A stretch of 64,000 bases of DNA. Origin: Monarcha castaneiventris obscurior. Lineage: Eukaryota > Chordata > Aves > Passeriformes > Monarchidae. The position numbers and the translations under genes are program-made. This document shows, piece by piece, positions 1 to 12,900 of the stretch. Within the stretch, counting starts at the first letter, position 1, and every line of letters begins with the position of its first letter. Under the pieces are notes generated by a model. That model was given only the letters and a program-made list of their open reading frames with translations. It made no database searches and was not told where the DNA came from. Location: positions 6,572,001 through 6,636,000 of the forward strand of contig JAMPIT010000174.1 in assembly GCA_026261815.1 (NCBI GenBank), written 5' to 3'.

Positions 1-147
1 TTGCTCTCCTTGGAGATTCTCACAAGTCATCCAGACGTGGTGCTGGGACACACGCTCTAGGCACACAAGCTCTCTGCTTGAGAAGAGGGTTGGATCAGAT
101 ACCTCCAGAGGTCCCTTCCAACCTCAACCATTTGGCAATTCTGTGTC
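1..147 (+). mobile_element. CR1-type LINE 3' end, cut by the window edge
   Basis: The stretch reads like the 3' terminus of a bird CR1 retroposon: a 'ctccttggaga' motif, then 'ggttggatcagat', then 'ggtcccttccaacct' and a degraded 'attctgtg' tail. These elements are 5'-truncated non-LTR retrotransposon copies. This one runs off the left edge, so its start is unknown. There is no coding capacity. Divergence from the remembered family consensus suggests an old copy. The subfamily cannot be assigned by eye. Confidence 0.8.
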
Positions 148-3100
148 AGGAAAAAAACTGCATCATGGTTATTTGCCCTGAGAATAAGAGTCAGCTCTGA
201 CTTGGAGCCAGAGGAAAGCTGCCAACACCGGCTGAAGTCAGCAGAGGGCAATAAGGCAGCATAGATTGCTTACTCTGTTGAGCTGCAAGGATGTGTTAGA
301 AGTAGAGCATTCTATTTCTTTGAAATACTGAATATTTTCTTGCATTAAACATTGAAATTTTACATACACAGCTATGCACACGTGTTTATTTGTACACATC
401 AAGATTATTAATCTAGACAGACTATTACACTGGATCTGACTTGAGAAAATAGAACTAAAGTACCTACCACATTCCATTCAAGGATTGGATGGTCGCTATC
501 AGAGTCTTGTACCCTTGCAAAGCTGTAATTAAGAAAACACATTTTCAGATTATTCCTCCTCTCTTTGGTAAATCCTTTTGGTAAAATCCTCTCATTGTGA
601 GAGGCAGGGCAAAGTATATCCAGAAAGAGACAGGGGTGGCATTTTGTCTGCACCCTTGTTCAAAGCAGGGCACTGTACTGCTTTCCAGACTTCTCAGCTT
701 ACTGCTCTGGATAGAAAAGCTTCCTGTCACTCAGGCAGTAAAGCAAGATGAGAAGTGCTGAGAAAGCTACAGCAGGTCAATGATCTCTGCTTGAGGTTCT
801 GCATAAATATGTGGGATAAATAGAAAAGAAGGTGAGTGAAACTGGGCCAGATGCAAAATAGCAGCATACCTCAGATTCATTGAAAAGGCAGGACAAAGCC
901 TATCAGGAGACCTGGTATGTGCTCTGTTGTGCAGGTATTTTACAAAGATCTGTGGCTCCCAGATGCTAGCAGGAGAGTTAAGCAGTCAGGACATTCCTCT
1001 GCCAGTTGGAGGCAGGAAGGGGTTGGGGAGCTTGAGGCATTTTCAAGCCAAAGAGAAGATCAAACAGAGTCACAGACCCTATAAAGGGCACCAGAGCTGG
1101 TGCTGGTGACAGGACACATTTGGGTTCTCTTGCACCACTTGGTGACTGCAGAAAAGCGCACAAGCTGAACCATTACATACTGAAGACCTTGGCACATACC
1201 ATGGTTAAGCACTCAGCACCCTGCTCCTGGCAGTGGCTTGAGTGTGATGTGGAATCCAGCTCCCTCACCTGAGGGAGTGACACGTCTTTGCATTTAAATG
1301 TTAGGCACCTAGAGAAGCCATCATCCTAAAGCAAGTATCCAAATTCCCTGCATGGTCAGCAGGTATCTTTCAAAATAAGCATCCAGGAGATTCTATCTGC
1401 CTGTCTTATATGCATGCACCAAGGCCAAGACGATCTTCCTTGGGGCCTTCGAGGGTTCCTGCTTCTGCTTTAACTACACAGGGAAAGCGAGCAATCATTG
1501 CAGCACTTACTGCAGCTGTCAGGGTTGGACATCTAGTTTAGCAGGTCTAATAGACAGCTTGTCTTCTGGGCTTCTGTGGGACATGCAGATGGCAAATTGA
1601 GAGGCTCCTTCATCCTGTCCCAAGGTGGGTTGTCAGGGATTGCCCTCCAATGGTAGCACTGCCATATGCTGAGCAGAGAGGGGACACAGGTGACCTACAC
1701 TAAACATCTAACTTTGATACAGTCAAAGCTGATGAGAAAAACTCACCCCATTAATGAAGGAGGGCCTCCAGAGGCCTGGAGAACTTGGGCATCTCAGGCT
1801 GTTCCATTGGGTCCTGCTCTCAGCATCCCTGGGAAACAACTGTGTTTCTGCCCCTCAAAGGAGGCAGAGATGAACCTCCCTTTAGTCATCAGTTTGCTTA
1901 ACTTGATATATCAAGTTTGTGGTGCAGAAAGACAGTGGGAGGTCTGTGTATGATGTTCTTTCCTCCAGTTTTCTTCCATCTGACTTTTCTTCTGGATAGC
2001 AATTATTCTGAAATAGCAGTGAGTGGCTTTGCGTATCAGTAACTTCTTGCACCTTGTAAAATTCTGTTCCCTGCACATTACACTTGTGAAAATCTGTGAC
2101 TTAATTAGAAAGGAGATTGTGAATGAGGCCAATGCAGTACATGAAAGCCTGGTTTGTTCATAGGAAAAAGTCAGTGTTCTTTCTAGCAGGTTACGCAAAA
2201 AATAATTCACTGCAGAATAAAATTGCCCAGTGCCTTTGCAATGAGAATTAGAATTATACATGATTGTTGTTTCCCTTTTTCTGTGCTCAATATATCATGC
2301 CAATTTAAAGTTCTTTATAAGCATTCATACCAGAGCTGATCATAAAGTGCTGGTTAATTTTCACATGTAAAGCAAAAAAACCCCACTTTCATTTGTTTTA
2401 AGCTTCCAGTTACATTTTCAGCTTTGCAATAAAAATCAAACCAAAACCTATAAATATTTTCTATTTCTTAGACACATGTAAAATCAATTTGTTCTAATGT
2501 TGGAAAACATGTAAATGTAAACTGAGGTGGAAAGTTTCCACACAAGTTTTCATCTTAACTAAAATCTCAACTTGTCCTCAAACAAGGCCATTTAAAATGC
2601 AGCAACTGTGCAGCATTTCATTTTCTTCAATTCCAAAAGCTCTGTCAGACACGCAATTCACTCACAGACACCCCTTAAGAGATACGTATTACATCAAAGA
2701 AGTGGTACACTTCTCCTCTGGGGATAGGTTTTCTCATGCTCTGCTCGCCTAATTCAGGACCTGACCTTTAAACCCCCTGAGCAAGCAGGAGGAAGTTGTG
2801 GCTAACAGGAAATTTTGCACCAGAAACCAGTGACATTTTCTTTGCTTCTACAGAAAATCTTTGAAGTAATAAATTCCCATTGTTACGTCATCTTGGCTTT
2901 ATGAAAGTCAAAGTTCTCCCTGAAGCGTAATGATATTGTACAGCTTGGAAGTTTCTCAGTGATAACAGGGTGATAAACAGTGTAATTCCTGCATCCTAGT
3001 TCACTGCAGTGTTAAGGTTGTTAGCACTGTACAGCACCTGGATGGGAGAATGTCCTGATCTAGCACAGCAAATCAACTGACACCATGAAAATCAAAATGC

Positions 3101-3271
3101 ACACCCCATGCTAATCTGCAGTTTGCCCTTTCAGAACTGTAATTGATAAAGATTAGTTATATAAACATTTGTTTGCTTGTGCTACTGTGAGCTAATACGT
3201 TAATACAGGATGTTAGAACAAAGCTGTGCTCCTGGGAGGCACCAACCCCATGCCACAGTGGGGGCTGAGTT
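148..3271. other. Intergenic DNA, no gene recognised
   Basis: This is AT-rich unique-looking sequence. The open frames are all short (at most about 115 codons), with no recognisable protein family and no exon-like block with conserved flanking splice sites. By synteny it lies 5' of SLC26A3, between it and the next gene to the left (DLD in human, not seen here). Regulatory elements could be present but none can be called from sequence alone. Confidence 0.6.
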
Positions 3272-3372
3272 CCAGCTGGCAAGAAAGTGATCTTGCTCTG
3301 GAGAAATGGGGTTGGTGGACACCAGCTGGCAAGAAAGTGATCTTGCTCTGGAGAAATGGGGTTGGTGGACAC
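3272..3372. repeat. Tandem duplication, 2 copies of 50 bp
   Basis: The block starting 'cagctggcaagaaagtgatc' at 3273 recurs at 3323, exactly 50 bp later. The two copies look identical across the unit, ending in 'ggttggtggacac'. The near identity suggests a recent event. Overlapping open frames on both strands here are a by-product of the duplication (50 bp is not a multiple of three, so the frame shifts between copies). Confidence 0.95.
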
Positions 3373-3625
3373 CAAGCTGACCATGAGCCAGCAATGTCTC
3401 CTGGCAGCAATGAAGGCCAACAGCTGCATGAGCCAGCAGGTGTGTGTCGAAAGTCTGCATCCAATATTGGCTCCCCAAAGCAAGAAAATACAGGGGTAAA
3501 GGAAACAGGCACAAGTTGGAGCACAGATGCTGTGCCCTTTTTCTGAGCACCTATCCAGCCATCCACAAGACTATCTAACCTGCTCTTTAGGACTCCCAAG
3601 GAGATCTTAGAATGCTGCTGGCTAC

Positions 3626-3979
3626 CTATTCCTCCACTCTAGTATTATCATCATTAGAAAATCTTACATCTGCTTTGGCTCTACCCTGGGCTACTTATGC
3701 TGTCAGACAGAACATTTTATCAGCTGGGTACAAATTGTTCTTATAAAACGTCTCTTCAACCTTGCTTATCTCTTTACTGTCTTAAAGGTGCTAAAATGTC
3801 ACTATTCCTCCACTCCAGTATCACCATCATTAGAAAATTTCACATCTATTTTGGATCTACCCTGGGCTGGTTACTCTGTCAAAGAGAACAGTTTATCAGT
3901 TGGGTACAGTTTGTGCTTATAAAATGTCTGTTCAACCTTACTTATCTCTTTATTGTCTTAAAGGTGCTAAAATTTACAT
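3626..3979. repeat. Tandem duplication, 2 diverged copies of about 176 bp
   Basis: A block beginning 'ctattcctccact' at 3626 and ending near 'cttaaaggtgctaaaat' recurs from 3802. The copies differ at scattered positions, including 'tctgctttggctctaccctg' against 'tctattttggatctaccctg', so this duplication is older than the 50-bp one just upstream. It does not match any repeat family I recognise. A 94-codon open frame runs across both copies, but it looks like chance. Confidence 0.93.
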
Positions 3980-6900
3980 AGAAGTGTTAAATTAGTCTCA
4001 TATTACCTTGGTTCTCTTTCTCTTTCAGTTAAAAATAAAGTAAATCCTTTCACACTCAGCAAGACTGAGTCCATGTCTCTGAAAAGAGTCAGAGGTTGCT
4101 TCTCTGAGACCAGGATGTATTTCATCAAGTCCTGCCAACCTAGGAGTCTTTACCTGCAGTTTATAAGCAGAAACTTTATATCCACATTTTTGTAAGGATG
4201 TATAGGATAGAGGAAGAAGAGGTTAAATAATATTCAGACAATCTAGCATGATTTATGACTATCCTCTACCCTAAGGGTTTGTGTTTCAGCAATGAAGAAA
4301 TGTAAGTTTCAGGTAGTAAAACAACATCAAGCACATGTTGCCTGAAACTACTGGTACATAAGTATAAGAAAAGGAAGGACAGAAAGATACAGGAGAAAAA
4401 TGAGGGTTAAACCAAATCAAACCAGCATGACTTGCTTCACAAAGTGAACAAGCACAGAGGCAAGAGGTACCTCTACTTTAACATGTAGTACATTGTAGTG
4501 GTTTTGGCTGGAGAAGAGTTTCTTCACAGTACATACAAGCATATGGGGCTATGTTTGGGATTTGTGCTTGAAACAATGCTGATAACACAAGGATGTTTAC
4601 TTAATTGCTGAGCTGTGCTTGCACAGCGTCAAGGCCCTTTCTGTTTCTCAGAACACCCCACCAGCAAGGAGGCTGGGAATACACAAGGAGTTGGGAAGGA
4701 CACGGCTGAGACAGCTAACCCCAACTGACCAAAGGAATCCTCCATACCATATGGGGTTGTGTTCAGCAATAAAAGATGGGGGAAGAAGGAGAAAAGTGGG
4801 ACATTACATGTGACTGAGTCATGCTTTTCTGGGAATGGCTGAACACCTGCCTGCCCACAGGAAATGGTGAATTAATTCCTTGTTTTCCTTTGCTTGTGTG
4901 TGCATATTTTGCTTCACCTATTAACCTATCTCAACCCAGAAACTTTCACACTTCTATGCTTCCAGCATCCCACGGGATGGAGGAATGATCAAGTGGCTGA
5001 GTGGGGCTTAGCTGCTGGCTGGGTTTAAACTACAGCATACTGCAAACAGGAGTGGATTCGTACAGCAAAGCAGTTGGTGCTGAGAACCTGCAATCCACAT
5101 TTCTTTGTTCTTTATTCTGGATGAACTGTACCTAACTGTTGAACTCCCCTTTGCAGCTGCTTCTGGATGGACACCTGGAACACATCTTCCCATTCATTCC
5201 CATCCCTGGGAATCTGGTTCACACAGTTTGAGGCTGTTCGTGCAACCCAAAGCAGAAAAATGGGAAATGATCAAGCGATTTGCTGCAAAAGTGGACTTGC
5301 TTTCTGAATCAACACACTGATGTAGATGCTCCCAATGAGAATGCAGGAGGAGGCTGCAGGTGCTCAAATAAAATGAATCCATGTCCGAAAGTTAGAAATG
5401 GCAGTGAAAGAGAAGAGGTAGAGAGAGACTCAAAATCATGTCCTGTCTCACAACCTACACTTTTTAAAAGTGCAAACATGGCAGAGAAGATGATTCTGAT
5501 AGATTACTCATACTAATGCCACAAAAGGACAGTACAGCAATAATAATATAATTATTCTAAACTGGACACAGGACTATCTTTAGAGGTTTACTAGATACCT
5601 AATGTTAATTAATCTTCCTCCACAGCCAGCTTGAATAATTATTGAACCCAAATATGTGAACTTCACCTTTTCTTCTGCTCTATATCTTAACACAGGTTCT
5701 CATTAATCGCCATTAACACATTTTCATGGAGATGAGCTAGGAGCTGTCTGGAAAGTTGGGGTATTTTTCCCTCCGTTTAGGGTTTCCAACTTTCAGCGCA
5801 AGACAGCAGCCAGTGCTGGGATGGCAGGAGTGAGAAGAAGGTAGGTCCCAGCCCTTCAGCAAGGGAAAGCCCTGAGAATGCAGTCTGGGGTATTGCATGT
5901 GCCTGCCCACAGCCAGGCTGCGCTTCTGACCTCTTGATTCACCCCACTCCAGCCCAACATGTTCTGCATTGGGTCTTTTACTCTAGACTGTTCTAGAAAG
6001 TGCTTCATATGCTTGAATTTAGTCACTTTTCCCAGTCCTGAACTGGACACCTGTTTAAATATGCTTCTGCTACCAATACTCCTGGATCCAGGAGCCTGAA
6101 CAGACCCTTCTGTGCTACCCCTGTGACTTCTCCAGTAGGGAAGTCTCCTTGTATCCAGGTTTATGGGCTTGCAGACAACTTTTCAGCACTGGAGGAAGGC
6201 TAAAGCACAGTCAAAAGTGAGCCAGGGAGACAGTAAAATGAAAAACTTAAAAAAAAAAAAATTTAAAAAATAGATACAAGAACCCAGCAACTACAGAGCA
6301 TAGAAGAGAATGTGGAACAGTTTATATGCAACCAGGTGCAAGTCAGACTGGAGTGTTTTCTGTTATCAGCATCTAAATTAACCGGTTTCATCCAGTTCAG
6401 GTATGCCTACGTGAGTGAGAGTGAAGTGCTGCCATACTCCTAAACACAGCTTCAGGGTGATAGGAATGCCTGGATAGGCTCAGCAAGGCTCGGCTTCGTT
6501 GGAAGAGGATGTCTGTGGATCTTCGAGGATCTTTCAGGCTGATTTCAAGTAAAATCAAAGAAACAGTACCCAGAAAGGTAATGCTCCTGTGCCAACTGCT
6601 GGGCAGATTTGTCCTCACTGACCTGCTGGGATACCAGATGCTTCAATATCCCAATGTCACCAAGTGGTAGCCTAAAGTGCACTGTCAGACCCTGTGAGGG
6701 CTCAAGACATACTGCTTCTGCAGGATTAAGGAATCTATTTCTGAGATTTTTCTCCCTCTAATGCCCTTATAAACATGGCAATATTCAGACATTAATTCAG
6801 CATGGGTTAAAATCAATCTACCTTCTCTACCCATTTGTTCCAGAGAGATGTTTTCAGGGCTCACTGGAGGTACTACTACAACCATTTCTCTTGCTGCAGC

Positions 6901-9900
6901 AGCCTCTGAGGTGACATGCCTCTTTTTGCATTTAGAACTAAATTTACAGTAACTGTGCTGTAACTCAATGCCAGATTGCCCTAGCCTGTGGTTGAAACAT
7001 AGTTACTCTACCTGACTCTAAAATTACTTCTCTCCTCCAGTGGAAGCTGAGAGAGCCTCAAAACTCTGGAAGGCACCAAGGCAGGGGATGGTTTGGGGTT
7101 ACAGGCTGTGCACTGTGTTGCCACCACAAACCCCATGTACAGTGCTTTTGGGGGAAGCCTTGTGGCAGAGATCCATTTCAAACTTTTGCTTTGCTATTGC
7201 TCCTCCAACCTGATTTATGCTGTAAAACTGTGATGTGACTACGCTACAGGGAAAGCTAGAAGGTTTACTTGGAAAATTGCAGAGCAGACTCACAGTGTCT
7301 GTCTTCACTGGTAGTTGCCAAATTTCCACTCTTTCCCCTCTTCTTACTGCTCCTTTTCCAGCAGTTCCTCATCAAGCTACACATTAGCACCTCTGCTGCA
7401 AGGCACAGAGCAGACATGCCATGCACAGCAGGGATGGCAGGGTGCTGGAGGGGGGAGCAGGACCTCCCTGTGGGCACCCAGGGCCCCTTAGACCACCCAA
7501 GTTTCCCTGATTGAGCTGATCTAGGAGCCTATTTTCAGCTCAGCAAAAACTGTGTTAGAACTGTTGTTCACAGTGCTCTGTCACAACCCAAAGTAGACAC
7601 AAGCTGGAAATTCTTCTGGTCCTGAAGCCCTCTAACATTTTCAAACTTCCCTGTAGTGGCACCTACCATTACACACCAAGGATAGGAGTCAAATCACTGG
7701 ACTTTGAATGTCTGCAAAGGCAACACCTGCATCTCTGAGACGTCTGTGGAGTGGCTTTGCAGACAGTTGGAGTGACAGATACTCACAAGGCACCTTCAGT
7801 AGAGAGCACCATGGGAAGATGGGCTCTTCACAGCCTGGAACTTTTTCATAAAGACATATTTTTCATAAAGACAGCAGACTGTAACCAGTTCAGCTATGGG
7901 CACCTATATCAGCTTTATTCCATGAGCAACTCAATCAATCTCTCTTCTTTTGATCTGGAAGAGGCAAGGCTCCCATGGGGCATAGCCATGAGATCCTGCA
8001 GTTACTGTCTATATCCAATATATATTCACATAAAACATCCAAATTCTGTCATGTCCTAATTTGGGATGCTTTATTTGTTTCTGGGTGCTGTTACGAAGTG
8101 ATGATAAGAAATCAGGAGATCAAATACCTGACTCTTTTTTTGTTTCTCCTCAGCAGGTCTGGAGCCTTGAGGCTCACAGCATGGAGCAAGTGGGGTAAGC
8201 TATATAGTGGACATTTCACACATAAAAGCTGGCAGAAAAGGAAGGCACTTTTCCTTTGTCATATTCTTAGAAATACCCAAACCATTTAGTTTGAAACCAT
8301 CCCAGAATTCATCCTGAAGAAGATTTTATGCATTGGGTTTTATTGCAAAGACCTGCAGCACAGCATGGCGCAGTGCAGCTGTGAAGTGGGGCAGCCAATA
8401 CTTGCTTGCTAAATTCCTGTTGGACTACTGGCCTCAATGACATTGTAGGGCAGGAACATCACCCTGAGTTGGGCACTCAGAGAAAAAGTGTTCCCTTTTT
8501 GGTTTTGAATTTTGTTCTCTCTAGTTTAATTTACCTTTTTTTTTTTTTTTCCCCCCCGTAATATTGAGAGCCCGGGTGACCAGGAACTGCTTCTCAGGGT
8601 GTCCTTTGCACGGAGATACATGAGCCTTTTGTTTGGCTGCATTCTTAACATATTTGTGGAGCACAGTCATATTAATGTCTAACAAGGTGATAACCAATAC
8701 CTGCAATGCCCCTCACAGCCCTCCCAAACAACATCAACCACAGTTCTTGAAGTTCTGGTATTCTTGGTGGTGGCCTAGTCAATAACTAAAATGGATTAAA
8801 GACACATTGTTGGGAAACAATTCAGGAAGACACGTGATAAGACATCCTTGTGAATGGCAGCACACAAACAATAGGACCTGAACACCCAGGTCACCCAGGT
8901 GAGGCACAACCCATGCAAGGACAGAGCTGCCTGCCCTGTGCCAGCTAATCAGTCACGGAGCAATTCAGTGCAGACTCCTGAGCAACACAGTGATGATTTT
9001 GAGCTGGTTGGTAGTGAGGAAGATGGAAAATCATGTCAGTAATCCAGCCCCACTATGACTGTGACACCAGAACAATAGTTTTTAAGCCAGCAACATCCCC
9101 ATTCTTCTTTTCACAGCTTGCTTCCCTGCCTGAAGGCAGGAGCAGATTTCTAGGGCAAGGCTTTTCAATCAAGGGATTTTAAGACCTGGAATAGTCTCAA
9201 GGATCTGCCACAGACTCAAAGCAGAAGTAAGAGAGAATATAAGGACACTATTTTTCCCCTTGAAATAATTCAAAGTTTGGTTGGCTTCTCAACCAGAAGG
9301 CTTCTCCCAGTCAAGGTCATTTTAATTCCAGAACAGTGAAGAATGTCAATTGCCATGAGCTGGTATCTGCCTCTAACAAGAGCTGCATTGGGCTAGAACA
9401 GGACAAAATATCTTTGCAAAGGAAGTTTCAAAAATAGTTATCAATACAACATCCTTTGATATGTCACTGAGTAAATTTTACATGTGTCAGTTTATTTTAC
9501 GTAAAGCAAATATCGGATGTTTGTCTGCTAAGGAAAGTTCTTATAGGGTCACACTAACAGTCATAAAGCAATTCAAGAATCTTGAGTGGAAGGTCCTGAA
9601 AAGTGACAAGTGTCCTTATATCATTAATACATTAATAGTGAGATACCTCGGGTAATGTTTAACTGTAGAATGAGGCAGTAGTAATAAAAATGGCACTTAA
9701 GAAAGCATTAATTATTCTTTTAATCAGGGTACTGTTCTCTAATTGAAGTATTATCTTCAAAAATTGGAGTGATTAAATAAGAGGCAAACTGTCTTCAGAC
9801 AGAGTGTAAGGGTTATCAGCAGAGGTATACATTAATAAATAATGCTTGAGTAAAAATTGTATTTTGGATCAGTTTTCAAATGCTAACCAGGAATAAAATA

Positions 9901-12900
9901 CTTTAATGGCATTTCATATGCTATATTCTTAGACTGTCAGGGAAAATAATATATATATATATAAAAAATTAAATGTCAATTTATATAAAAAGAATGGTTT
10001 ATAGTGGTCCCAAGAGCCTCAGCTCATTTTCCTGTATGACCAGGCCAGTCTAATCATTGTGTTTGCATTGTTTTTAGTTTTGTTTAGTGGTTGAATTGGA
10101 CTTATTTTTAGTGTTCATTTGCATACACATATACATAAATACTCTGGCATAGGCAGACATATGTACATGTGTGTCCAGGAACTGAGGAGAGAGGTTTACA
10201 TATTGATTCTCAAGAAAAACAGGGCTTTGCAGCTGCATCAATCAGAGCAGGGTGCCTGGGGTACTCATCCTCAATCTCTCCTGCTGAAAATTTAGACATG
10301 AATTTGTTGGTGTCCTTAGGAGACAACCCTTACTCTGCACATGTCATTTATGCTTTCTACACATTTTGCTGGCACCTCATTCCTCTGCCACAGGCATCAT
10401 GTTCTCATCCTCTCCAACCTGCCTTCAGAATATTAGAACTATACAAGTTGTTTGGGGTTTTTTGAGTATAAGGTACATGACGTCATAGGATGTCACAGAT
10501 GGTCTTCCACAACCATGTGTAATCCTAGCCCTCCATCAAAGTTGCTCTCCTCTGCACCCCCAGCTGAGTCTCTGGTCCCCATGCTACTTCCACTGCTCCC
10601 TAATGGTGGGGACAAAGACAAGGAGGTTGCAGCCATGGTACAGCATGTGCTGGGCTCCTGTTTGCACCCCGGTGCTCCTTCCTGACAGGGCTCTCCTCAC
10701 TCTCCTGGGGAGGCTCTGAAGGTCAGTTCTCATGTGCCAGCTTCACCAGACTGCTGTGCTGACTGCAGCTCCCTGGGACAAGCCTGGTTCACCCACTGTG
10801 ACTTCACCCCGTGGACCTTTGCAGCTGCTGGCAGGCAGGAGCGCGTGTGGGTGCTGCCATTCTGCAGCTCAGACCCACCAGGGTCTTGCTTACACAACCT
10901 GCTTAAATTCCAAACCCTCACCATGGCTTCTGGGATGACTCAAAAGACCGAGTTTAAATATTAACAAAATGCTCTGTGGTGCACAAGGCAGTCAAGGCTG
11001 AGCACAATGTTCTGCAACTGGGTTACACCAGTTTGGAAAAATCTTGCCTTTCAATGGCCTCGTGTATACACAGAAAGTTTCATTTTCCAATGTGTAAGCA
11101 GTTAGCAAGAGAAGACATGTCTGCTGTCTTGAAGAATTTTTTTTAAGCTCATATGACTAAATCAAGCCCAGAATCACCTCTTTCCAGCCCAGAACTAGTG
11201 CTCAGCTGTTTCTGCTGTCCTGTATGTTGACAGGGGGAGGAGAAAGGCTGGGAGGAGGAGAAAGGCTGGGAGCAGGGTGGTGGGGACATCTCCCTGCTCC
11301 TCTTCTTCAGTGAGGCTGACTGCTGAGCCCTCCAAAGGAGGCTTGCAGAAGGGTCACCCTTCCCCAAGAGCAGGCAGGCAGCCCTCTGTGCCAGGGTGAG
11401 ACCTCAGCTGGGGGTGCAAGGAGAGCAGTCAGGCCACCCTCCCTGGCCCCAGCCCTCATGCCTTGCTTGCAGATGAAGGTGTTGCAGGACCCTGCAGGGG
11501 CTGATGCCAGGTTGGGGCTCTGGACTCACCTCCCACACATGTGCCTGGCTGCAGGTACAGAAAACCCCTCAGGAGCACACAGCCAAGTCCCTCCATAAGT
11601 TAATTCGTATTTTCTTGCATCCTATCAGTCTCCCCAGCAAACTGGCTCTCCTGGTTGCTTCAGCCATCTCACCCATCTGCCATTGGGCATTTCCACCTGC
11701 ACTCTCCTAAATGTGCCCTGTCTCCTTTGCTTCACCCTGATAATTTATATCAATTGCTGGTATGTCTCACTATAGAGAGTTGGAGTTTAGTCAATGGAAC
11801 AGAACCCAGTTACTTAGAATTAACTAATACTTACCTTCAGGTGGAAGAAAATTGTTCTAGAAACTTAAGGAACATCTTAAAGTACATGAGGAAGGCAGAG
11901 TGGTTCTTGTGGAGGTGGGAATCCTTTTGGCAAAGCCTGACTTCACACCCAAGAGATGAGGCAGGATGGTTTCCAGGCTTCCCAGCACTAACAGCAGGAG
12001 GTCTCTTCCTACCCTGGGCTGCTCAGAGCCCATCAGGACCCAGGGTGGTCTGGGTGGTGCAGCCTTTCCAACCCAAACTGCAGCAACAGAGCACTTCAGA
12101 GTATCATGAGTGTCTGCAAAATGTTGTGTGTATCATTTATTTATAGTGATGTCTAATTAGAAGCTGGTACCAATGGGATCAGCAGTGCTGCACCATACCT
12201 TGCATCCATAACTCAGGCAACAGTCCCTGCCCCACCTTGTTCTGATGGTGAATCCTGCCGAGCCAAAACAAGCTGTAATCTGACTCCCCAATGCTGTTTA
12301 AATCAGGTTCTGAGAACCCAGCTGAGTAAATAAAGGGCTGGATTGGCTCAGAAAACAATGATTCAACAAAACAAAGGAATACACACGTTTGTGTGGTTTT
12401 CTACGACAGAGGATATTGCATTGGGGTTGTCCTGATTATGACTTAGTCTGGAGCTCATCTTTATCAGATGTACTTAGATACATGGGTTTTATTTTAGGCC
12501 CATCCCGAGTAATAAATTAAAAAGCCTTTCCAGAAGACCTTGGAAAATACTGTATCGTGCAAGTGCAGCCAATAGGTAGAAGATAATTAACTTTTGATCA
12601 TAAAGGCAGATAATAAAAAGAATACTAACATTTGAAAGCATTTTTCATTAAAGCCACTATGATATGAAAGCATACTACAGTATTTACAATGACAAAGCTT
12701 TAAAAGTTAGTTGTAATTACTATTGTAAACTTAAAATGCCTTTGTAAGGGATATGACAGGAATTTCGTCAAACTCGGTGGTACTTTGTAATATTGTTTCA
12801 GGACTACGCTCTAAGCCCCAGAAACAGAAGTTTATGGCATTATGATAAGCAAGCATTAAATTTCCACTGACAACTAAACTGGACTATCCAAATACATTCA

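Noticed and set aside
3213..3599. Three overlapping minus-strand frames of 108-128 codons
   Set aside because: They arise from the 50-bp tandem duplication, and the repeated peptide only reflects the repeated DNA.
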